The notes below the pieces were generated by a model that was not told the origin of the DNA, searched no databases, and saw nothing but the letters and a program-made list of their open reading frames with translations. A program made the position numbers and the translations under genes. From assembly GCA_025642065.1 (NCBI GenBank), contig JAODUP010000659.1:220001-284000 (forward strand): a stretch of 64,000 bases of DNA, given 5' to 3'. This DNA is from Paralvinella palmiformis. Lineage: Eukaryota > Annelida > Polychaeta > Terebellida > Alvinellidae. Shown piece after piece: positions 55,667 through 64,000 of the stretch. Positions within the stretch are counted from its first letter, which is position 1. Each line of letters starts with the position of its first letter.

Positions 55667-55936
55667 TCATTTGGGCTTAGCATCACGCAGTTTGTCGAAT
55701 ATCGTTAGAATGGCATCTTTTACGAGCCTGACACACTTCATGTCATATCCAACTGATCGTGCCATAGACGGCGAAATAACGAACATACGTTCCTCGAAGT
55801 GGCAAGGTGGCTTCCACTGCACTCTGTTCATGTTTTGCAGCAAATCGCGCAAACGAGTCTTGTTTTGGGGGAATGAATGCATACTCCATCCACTGGCAGA
55901 TCGATTTGCAAAGTTATATGCGGCACAATACGCCAT
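55667..55936 (-). pseudogene. THAP-type zinc-finger domain, degenerate
   Basis: A minus-strand frame of 89 codons reads MAYCAAYNFANRSASGWSMH, SFPQNKTRLRDLLQNMNR, KPPCHFEERMF and LVKDAILTIFD. The order (N-terminal Cys region, S-x-H-x-F-P, C/H-F block, and a closing AVPTIF-like block) follows the THAP DNA-binding domain. The second Cys of the first pair is Phe and the C-x2-H spacing is disturbed, so zinc binding is probably lost. THAP domains occur both in host regulators and in P-element-type transposases; which applies here is unknown. An overlapping plus-strand frame (55623-56018) was not recognised. Confidence 0.6.
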
Positions 55937-56118
55937 TTATAAATTAAACAAAGACAATATAGAACACATAACACGGGTTAAACAAAGCCACGGCGAGTGT
56001 TTGGCGCCTACGTTGTGAAGCATGGCGTCATATTCCGAAGATTCTCGATTAAAGCTATGGCATATTTGTCTATGAGAGATGCTAGCAAAGCATGTTTAAC
56101 CAACGTAACTTTATTTCT

Positions 56119-56129
56119 AGGGGGGGGGG
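56119..56129. repeat. G-run
   Basis: About eleven G in a row, followed by ATATAATATATAT. Confidence 0.85.
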
Positions 56130-56299
56130 GATATAATATATATCTGACTGAAATTGATTTTAATAAATAACACTGGAATTTTGACTAATTTTGTAAACCT
56201 TTCCTGTGAACTTTAAATAATCAAAGAATTTAGGCAGATTATGTCAGTGTACGCTTATCTTAATGGCTATAAGAAATTGTTAGTCTATTTATAGTGGAT

Positions 56300-58322
56300 A
56301 ATAATGATATATTAAGAACACACAGGCTGCAAAGAGACACAGAAGGTATTGTGAGCGGCTGTGGATCAGGACCAGTTTGTGTGTTCATTTTGAAATGTTC
56401 AAAGTCAGTAAATTTCTTGTTAAAAATACCCTTGCCTCTGCAAAATCTGAATATTATAATAAAAAGATCAAAGCATCCAAAGGAAATCAAAGGACTGTTT
56501 TCAGTGTTGTGAATAAAGTATTACATAAAATTCAAACTGTTCTCCCAAATAATATCAACTCAGATAAAGATATGGCCCATTGTTTTAATAACTCTTTTTC
56601 TGTCAAAAATATTAAATATACATAGTGGGTTCCAGTCCAGCACCTTATCACAGGGTACACCATTGGTAGAAGAGTCCTGCATATCCATGATGGATACATT
56701 TGAGTCTTTTACAGAGACTGATATCAGACAGTTGCTGAAAAAGTCATCTAATGCTTTCTGTGCAGTTCACCCTATGCCTACATGACTTGTGAAAGATTGT
56801 CTGGATGTTCTGATAAACCCAATTACAAATATAGTTAATAAATCATTATCTCTGGGTGTTTTCCCAAGATCCATGAAAGCTGCCCTTGTAAAACCATTAA
56901 TAAAAATCCACACTATGGCCTGTAATATTCTAAACAATTACAGACCTGTTTCAAATCTTACATTTTTATCTAAAGTTACAGAAAAGGCAGTTTAATTAAT
57001 AATAACCTTAATGAATCACTACAGTCTGCCTATAAAAGTGGTCACAGCACTGAAACAGCCTTGGTTCGAATGAAAAATGATATTATGATGTCAATTGATA
57101 CTTGTTCTTCTGGACTTGTCTGCTGCATTTGATACAGTTGACCATAATGTACTTTTCTCTAGGTTAAAAGACATGTTTGGTCTGTCAGGTAAAGTACTTG
57201 AATGGTTTAGATCCTATCTGGAACAACGCTCCCAGAGAGTGTCTGTTCATGGTATTTTATCTGACATTCAGTTTTTGTTATCTGGTGTACCACAGGGTTC
57301 AGTTCTTCGTCTTCTGGTTTTCACAATGTATACCCGTCCTCTTGGGATCATTGCGCAGCGATATGGGGTTAAATATCACTTGTATGCTGATGACACACAG
57401 CTGTATATATCACTGGATCCTGACAATGAGTTAAATTTCTCCTCTTCCTTGAAGAATTTAGAACATTGCATTGCCGATATTCGGCTATGGATGACTCAAA
57501 ATCTTCTAAGATTAAATGATAAAAAAACAAATATTATATATTTGGCATCACAACATTGTGTTAAATCCCCAAAGACACCAGCATTACAAATGGGTGCATC
57601 TTCGATTACCCCTAATGGGTCAGTAAAAAATCTAGGGGTTATTTTTGACCAATGTATTAACATGCATGAACATCAGTATGCCGAGCTGGCTACTACCATC
57701 TTAAGAACATCCACTGTTTAAAAGCATTCTTGACAAAGTAAGCACTTGTAACTGTAGTCCATGCCTTTGTTACATCTCATATAGACTATTGTAACTCCCT
57801 GTTATATGGCATATCTGATTATAACATTAATCGCCTTCAGCGAATTCAGAAAAGTGCAGCTCGCATTGTAACAAATACTAGAAAATATGATCATATCATC
57901 TCAATTCTTCAAAAACTACATTGGCTACCTGTTAGACAGCGTATCTATTTCAAGATTCTGTTAATAACTTATAAATCTATTAATGATCTGGCGCCAGAAT
58001 ACCTGTGTGAACTGGTTTCCATTAGAAAGTCATCCCGAAAACTCAGGTCATCCAGTCAGATACTATTGCAGGTGCCAGTGTCTTGGCTCAAGTCATATGG
58101 TGATTGTGCGTTTAGTGTTGCAGCCCCCACTTTGTGGAATGTGTTGCCGGCAAATATTAGAAAAATACACCTATTTAAGGTCGCTTTCACAGATAAATAA
58201 TTAATATATTTTAAATCATTACAGTTTTTACAGACATATTATTTGGAGTATTATTATATTACATATTATTTATACAGCGTCTTTGAATGGCTCCTGGTAG
58301 TAAGGGCACTTTATTAAATATA

Positions 58323-58360
<38 letters not shown>

Positions 58361-58362
58361 TT
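56300..58362 (+). mobile_element. LINE, 5'-truncated, RT to 3' tail
   Basis: Plus strand. Linker blocks (SAKSEYYNKKIKASKGNQRT, DMAHCFNNSF) are at 56377-56610. RT begins with LSLGVFPRSMKAALVKPLIK and NNYRPVSNLTFLSKVTEKAV to 56995. The catalytic part at 57095-57721 has LLDLSAAFDTVDHNVLFSRL, SGVPQGSVL and YHLYADDTQLYISL with the Asp pair intact, then KTNIIYLAS and VKNLGVIFDQCI. The C-terminal domain follows in another frame: HAFVTSHIDYCNSLLYGISD, LHWLPVRQRIYFKI, LAPEYLCEL, AAPTLWNVLPANIR. Stops at about 56625, 56785, 56994 and 57719 make it inactive. It ends in (TTA)n. The sequence resembles CR1/L2/Jockey-type RTs; the exact clade is unresolved. No endonuclease domain is present. Confidence 0.9.
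58323..58361. repeat. (TTA)n tail of the LINE
   Basis: About twelve TTA units at the 3' end of the LINE, as in LINEs that end in short tandem repeats rather than poly(A). Confidence 0.9.
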
Positions 58363-59429
58363 TAGTCTAATAATTGATATTCTTTGTAATTAATAATTAT
58401 AAACGATCATATTTAGATGATAGTCAGTTATACATAACATTAAATGTGTAAACTATGTAAAACTGGATCTTCTTATATACGAGTTTGATATAAATACATA
58501 ATTCGAATATTTTGTTAATGATATCAACTTGATTGTAAATTATAGTATAAGTGAATAATACTAAGAACAGAAGGCACTAACCTTGACTACTGTTGGTAGA
58601 TATTGTTGTAAATATTGTTATTGTAGTTATTAACGTTTTTTCTAATATTTCTGCTGATATATTTCATCTTGTTGTTACTACTCTACGCTCGTTCTTTGTC
58701 TTGTTCTTTACATGAAAGAAAGAAAAATGTGCCGTCAATATTTAATTATCTAAATTTATATCTATGGGAAGCCACTGAAGGATACCCAGAAAGCTATCCC
58801 TTTGTCATTTTGTTTTTGTCTTAACAATTTAGTCTAAAATATATTAATGATAAGACACGCCGCCTGTCAAATACTAGGTATCAAATAACTATAAAACGAA
58901 CGCCAGATAAATGACAGCTGACAAATAATCGAATAAATCGTACATCATTTTGTCAAACATATCAGCGCCATCTGTCGACTACTTGGAGAATCAGCGCTAT
59001 CATTTCATCTTCCGCCCACCTCAGCCGGAAATGACGTTTTGTTATTGTCAAGCCATCATGACACTTTCAAGGCGCGCCCTATTATTCCATTACAGATGTT
59101 TACACTCCACAATTATGAAATGATTCTGATCAATTATTGCTGACGGCTGATGAATGAAATTGCTGATATCATGAAAACGCGTCAGAAAATCCGTTATATT
59201 ACGCGAAACGTGAATATATTAGAACCTTCTCTGGGTTTTAAAAGATGCTTGTCGGATAGATAACACGTGAAGAACAACATAGATAATCATCTTCAATTGT
59301 CCTGTATGTTGTTTTTATTAGAATCTTATAGAAGAAATTGCTATAAATATGGCATCCTTCGCTTTACCGCCATAACAGGGAATACACTTTATCTTAGATA
59401 TTTTGAATCATAAAGCGGCGTGCTAAATT
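58363..59429. other. Upstream region of the AMP-binding gene
   Basis: AT-rich with somewhat more CpG after 58850 (GGCGCGCCC at 59070, AACGCGTC at 59175). No TATA-type promoter is convincing. Presumed 5' flank and 5' UTR. Confidence 0.45.
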
Positions 59430-59676
59430 ATGGAATTTAGCTACCATTTTGAGTCGTTGTCCCAATGGTTTGAGAATGTTGTTCATCGTATCCCAGATCG
59501 AGTAGCTATAGTAGGAACTAAAGGTCAAAGTTTAAAGTACAAAGAAGTGGACGATGTTTCCAGGCAGATCTCGATGTTGTTTCATGAGGTCGGCGTCACC
59601 AAAAATGATAAAGTGGTAATCTTTCTAGATAGATGTCTGGAGTTTGTACTCAGCTATCTGGCAATAATACGATCAG
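59430..59676 (+). CDS. Adenylate-forming (AMP-binding) enzyme, first coding exon
   Basis: The ATG at 59430 opens 82 codons ending at a strong donor (CAG/GTAAGT, phase 1). LSQWFENVVHRIPDRVAIVG, SLKYKEVDDVSRQISML and GVTKNDKVVIFLDRCLEFVL then SYLAIIRSG match the N-terminal part of A domains of non-ribosomal-peptide-synthetase-like and acyl-activating enzymes. The LKYKEVDD block is the A1 motif, and the exon stops inside the A2 region before the usual AYLPID segment. These enzymes activate amino or fatty acids as adenylates. No later exon was found in the remaining 4.3 kb, so the first intron is at least that long or the gene is broken. The substrate cannot be told from this exon. Confidence 0.78.
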
Positions 59677-61250
59677 GTAAGTTTAGTTAATATAAAATGT
59701 TCCTTTACATTACGGCCACCTTTGTGTGCGTGATAACTAAAATAGGTCAGATAATCTCCAAGGTAATTGTAGGTATAATTAGGTTGTTATCTGACCCGTT
59801 TACACCCCTAATGTGAACTTATAAACTATATTAAATATTTTCTTATGTAATTAACTTACGGGTTACATTTGACCAGATCAGGACAGGCGTTAGTCATGAT
59901 TTAATTTCTTTATATGAAAATCCCGATGATGAACCTGAAGAGATTCTCCATTTTAATATAATAAGCTGAATTGTGATTAGAATGGACACGAATAATCTAT
60001 TTCTAAATATAAAGATTTACATAAATATCTATCACATTTCCATTGAAACTGTCGTTGACGCTCTAACAATTGGTATTTTTTTGGGAATTTATTAGTCGAT
60101 TTACATAGAGATTACAAAACCCTCCAGGATTATCATCACTTCGGCAACTTTAATTCATCATTTCTATAAAAATAATTAAAACAAATATCTCTTTCGAGAA
60201 TTATAATCACGGATGTTGTCGATCATTTGGGAATCATGTGAGTATTATTAAAAGCAAATAAACAGATTATTGTCCCAAAACAAATTCAAAGAAATTTTAA
60301 ATCAAATTGACTTCCACAATTTACCGGAATAATGTTCCTCAATCAACCATATGATGAATTCTACAGATTATATAAAGCTGCAGTTAAAACATAATTTCTT
60401 CTTCTTCGAATTTTCATAAATAATCATACATTTTTATTTTCGAGCAAGAGGAAAAGTAAATTATTTTCTAGAAAATTAATTAAATCAACCGAAAACAATA
60501 TAACCGAATTTAAATAATACAATAATTTGCTTAATAAATTAAAACGAACAGAATACCTTTAGAAGAAAATAAGCAAATTATAAAGAAACATGGATTATCC
60601 TTAGACAAGATAGTATTAGTATATGAAAAGTCAACAATAAATCGAGTTTCATTCACACTTTCTTAATAAATGACATACCAGTAACCAATAAACTTCAGGC
60701 TGCTGAAGGATTCATTGATTAGTTTTCTAAAATTGGAATCTAAACTAGTCAAAATGTTCAACCATCCTTCACAAACGAGCATTGTCTATTATTAACGTTT
60801 AATTACAATGGACACATGGATCCACTTTTTAAAGCTTCTAGAATTGATAAATTCAATGATTTGGATGAACACCATATTTGATTACATAACAAACAAATTT
60901 CCCCCATCATTTGCTGGTACTTTTAATTCAATCGAGATTATTTTTGACACCCGACGAGATAATCTGATATCATACATATTATACTAGATGTCTACTAGAA
61001 TTTACACTAAGACTCTCTCTATATGCACTTCCAAAAATATTGAATAAACAGCAAAACACTTAATTTAAAAAATTTAACTCGTTTCTAATTTAAATACCAC
61101 ATTAAAGTCATATATTAAAACATGTTACGGCCGATGAATGAATGAAATGTTGTAAGCGTGTATTATAATATTCATTAGGATTTTAATAATATAAATGTTT
61201 TATATTAATGACAATTATTATCATTTTTCTATTATATCATAATGGTGTAT
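59677..61250. other. Presumed intron of the AMP-binding gene, AT-rich
   Basis: No further exon recognised. Sequence is strongly AT-rich with many short stops in all frames. Confidence 0.45.
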
Positions 61251-62180
61251 CCTGTCCTAGTTTTGTTTCTATGAACTCTAACCGATGCTTATTGCGAATG
61301 TTTCATTACTTACTATCAATTCTTCAGTCCATATCATCTCATCATTACTGGAGTTTCTAACTGATACACATACATCATCATCGTTATCCGGGGAAAAGAC
61401 AGCAGTTACACTACACTGGTCCCCCAATTTACATTTTCCTAGTATTTCATTATTATTGTCATATATTTATAATGCAATGGTACATATTTGTAAATTGGGA
61501 ATAAAATCATTTGTCATTAACGCTGATCAATGTTTAACTTTCCTGGGAGTTTGGTCTTTCTAGCTGATAATAGAGCGATCCATGTTCAACGATACATCCC
61601 CCCCACACACACACAACCATCTTGACATGTCTCTAGAGAGGCGAACAATAATAAAATAGTGTCCACTTTATGATTGCTAATTTTGTAGATTATCTATTTA
61701 AAAGGACCAACTTTACACATTCATTCATCGTCCATTAACCCTCATGGGCAAATAAATATTTCTGACCATTTTGTTTTGGACAAATGTGTTAATATTAACG
61801 AGTTGCTTACTACCATATTAAGAATATCGAAAGTTTAAAACCGTTCTTTTAATAGATATGTTGTTATTACAATGGTTTATGCCTTCGTTATATCCGGTAT
61901 ACAATATTGTAACTTTCTATTACATGTTATATATAATTATAAACAACTATCGCCAATTTAGAATGATGAAGATTAAATGATAAAATATTTGATCTATCAT
62001 GAGCAGGAAATTGTCTGTAAAATATTAAACATTTCTCTAACACAATTAATAGTGGATCGTCTGATCATCTCATTACCAAAAGCTGTAGGTGTGACTGGCC
62101 CAGAAATAGTGTATAAATATTGTCATTAACTTATCAGGTGTAGCTCCATAAACAATCTCATACATGATTTTAATCACGTA
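61250..62180 (+). mobile_element. Highly decayed LINE related to the 56.3-58.4 kb copy
   Basis: Parallel nucleotide similarity to the other LINE: GGGAATAAAATCATTTGTCA at 61498 matches the codons before YADD at about 57368, TAACCCTCATGGG at 61737 matches the block at about 57608, and TTGCTTACTACCATATTAAG and TATGCCTTCGTTATATCCGG match 57690-57780. The catalytic motif is destroyed (a NADQ-type reading replaces YADD). No frame survives. Confidence 0.65.
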
Positions 62181-62671
62181 AATGAGGATCATCTGTTTAT
62201 ATTGTATACATAATGACTTATGATTTTCTGTAATCTGATGATCTTTTAAAGTGTACTTGAATTAGCAGAGTGTAATACTATATTAGAGATACGTACTTAT
62301 TACAGTACAGTAGAGTATTCGAAGTGGAACCTTAGTGACATATGTTTAATGTAAATTAGAACTTAATCCGATCAATATCGTTTGTCCATGCCACATCCCA
62401 CTGTTTCATTATCGAGAATCAGTCGATTTGAGTTGGAAGAGAGGGTAGGGGGTGGGAAATTCCTGATAATCATAAAATGGGTTTTTCCAATATTTAAGGA
62501 CAATTCATATACTCATACATATGGGACAGGTCATTATTAACCATATTATGTTATCTATTGATATCTGATGATGACATAAAGACAATTGTATGATGAGCAA
62601 ATATGGATTATATACGGCAGAAAATGGTTAGTATAAATGATATAGTGTTATGAATACAATCAACATGTATG

Positions 62672-62760
62672 TATATGGCCTAATGGGGTAAGAGTGTGGG
62701 TCATACGTTGCTGGAAGTCTGAGGTTCAAATCCCGGCTGTGGCACTATATCACGAGTTTT
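62672..62760 (+). mobile_element. tRNA-related fragment (SINE-like)
   Basis: GGCCTAATGGGGTAAGAGTG resembles an A box region and GAGGTTCAAATCCCGGCTGT is a good B box, about 45 bases apart. A T-run follows. It could be a decayed SINE or a tRNA pseudogene; no CCA or clean cloverleaf was made out. Confidence 0.55.
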
Positions 62761-62974
62761 TTTAATCCAACCAATCAACTGGCAAGGTTTTCTCCGCCCA
62801 ATATAGATCTACCATCCGTTGTTAATTCTAACTGTATTCCCCGTGGTGAAGCAGTAAATTACAGACAATATTCCTCTCCCTTATTGGAGGTAGCTATAAG
62901 CCACGTAAACAATTATTTTACAATCAACATATGTGTCTATACCATCAACATGTATCTAAACAATCAACATGTAT

Positions 62975-63256
62975 CTATACAATCTCTTGTATAACACTTT
63001 CTCCAATAGTGTCGAGAAAATGACAATAAAGAAATCTAGAATAAGACAAGACATGTTTATCTTTTGATTTATATATCAGGACAATTTTATGTTTACGTTC
63101 GAGCTTACTAACAGCATCTGTATTATTTGTGGAAAATACGTTTGTTATATTCACAGGATTAGATATATGTCTGCCTTCCACATTAAAATGATCAATCGTA
63201 GGAGTACATGATGAATTATTTCTCGTGATGATACTCACAATATTCAATGTATTCAC
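62975..63256 (-). mobile_element. LINE RT fragment with internal deletion
   Basis: The minus strand reads HFNVEGRHISNPVNITNVF (linker before RT), then after a deletion KIVLIYKSKDKHVLSYSRFL and FLDTIGESVI. The second block corresponds to the IPIYKSKDKHxxxNYRPIS segment that opens LINE RTs, with frame damage in NYRPIS. No catalytic region is present. Confidence 0.65.
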
Positions 63257-64000
63257 AATGTCATTATTGTACTATTGAATTATTATTGCTTTGCAAGGTC
63301 AACAAGATAAATATCTATATTTTCAATGGGTCATCACATTTTTATCATGTTTGTATTTCAATGTAAAGCTATGCACCTTGGTGGGTGACTTTAGAAAACA
63401 TTTTGTTGTTCATATTTCTCTGATGACTTTACAGTAAGGAAACATTTTAAATTTGCAAACTATGACCAGTTAGTATATTTTAACAAATGATTATAGGCTG
63501 TGTATAGCGCTATCATAACTTGATCCATAAATAAAGGATAATGGATCGTTTTAATTTTACAATAATGATGATCTCCAATAGAGACATATACAATAAAATC
63601 ATCTGATTAGTTTAGTATCAATATGCCAAATATTAATTTATCCATTTGGATATTATTAACATACAAGTTGTATTGTAAAGTTACTATTCGATCAGTATTA
63701 AGTAACCGTATCAGAATCAAAAACATATTAAGCAACTCATAAATAGATTTAAGAGTAATATTTAGTTCCAATGGTGCGGATATCATATTCTCATCAACCA
63801 TTATAAATATCACAGTCTCAAAGTATGTTATTATAGTATTACTAAACAACAAGAGTCTACACATATTTTGAAGCATAATTATATTAACAATAATGTAACA
63901 CTGCTTTTCTAAATTAAATAAATCTCAATAAAGTGGTTTGATGTCTCTTGAGACCCATGTCACCAAAATTAACAAATATCTGTCAGTTGCAGGTCCTACA
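63257..64000. other. AT-rich end of window, no gene recognised
   Basis: An 89-codon minus frame at 63607-63876 has no recognisable domain. The sequence may still be intron of the AMP-binding gene. Confidence 0.45.

Noticed and set aside
57095..57721. Active reverse transcriptase gene
   Set aside because: The frame keeps YADD, but stops and frameshifts break the protein before and after, and the endonuclease is missing.

Overview
The window is AT-rich eukaryotic (animal) nuclear DNA. The evidence is spliced genes with GT/AG introns, tRNA-headed SINEs, non-LTR and Ty3/Gypsy retrotransposon ruins, several inverted-repeat DNA elements and many long (AT)n and (CA)n microsatellites. Gene content (mu- and kappa-class glutathione transferases, a PHYHIP-like gene, a THAP-type fragment) suits a lophotrochozoan, most likely a mollusc. 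The species cannot be fixed from sequence alone. There is no bacterial or phage content and no CRISPR array.

Host genes are few. (1) 20002-23753 (+): seven exons of a kappa-class glutathione transferase, missing its N-terminal exon. (2) 28044-28733 (+): an intronless 229-residue protein with the C-terminal domain of phytanoyl-CoA hydroxylase-interacting proteins, lying between two 1.17-kb nearly identical direct repeats. (3) 50565-52850 (+): a complete eight-exon mu-class glutathione transferase of 216 residues. (4) 59430-59676 (+): the first coding exon of an adenylate-forming (AMP-binding) enzyme whose later exons are not in the window. Two weaker minus-strand exon candidates lie at 36778-36961 and 38031-38115.

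The rest is mostly repeats. 0.3-2.2 kb: a LINE-linker/SINE composite, a GTAGA array and a LINE 3' end. 4.1-5.4 kb: a 46-bp satellite beside an inverted repeat whose arms each carry a THAP-like start. 7.6-8.8 kb, 43.2-44.9 kb and 54.9-55.3 kb: one DNA-transposon family, the middle copy having perfect 60-bp terminal inverted repeats. 9.3-12.9 kb: a decayed Ty3/Gypsy element on the minus strand, split by a SINE with a 14-bp target duplication. 13.0-13.4 kb: a Tc1/mariner transposase fragment. 16.3 kb and 45.5 kb: hAT fragments. 17.4-19.1 kb: two MITE-like elements. 31.5-34.3 kb: a second, internally deleted Ty3/Gypsy element. 35.5-35.9 kb: a 27-bp minisatellite open on both strands. 38.5-39.9 kb: a second SINE family with a clear insertion into an older repeat. 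49.7-50.4 and 53.1-53.8 kb: pogo/Tigger-like MITEs. 56.3-58.4 kb and 61.3-63.3 kb: LINE remains.

The two glutathione transferases belong to unrelated structural families (mu is cytosolic, kappa has a DsbA-like fold), so their presence in one window is not evidence of a shared operon-like function. No coordinated system was established. The most unusual arrangement is the PHYHIP-like gene between young long direct repeats.
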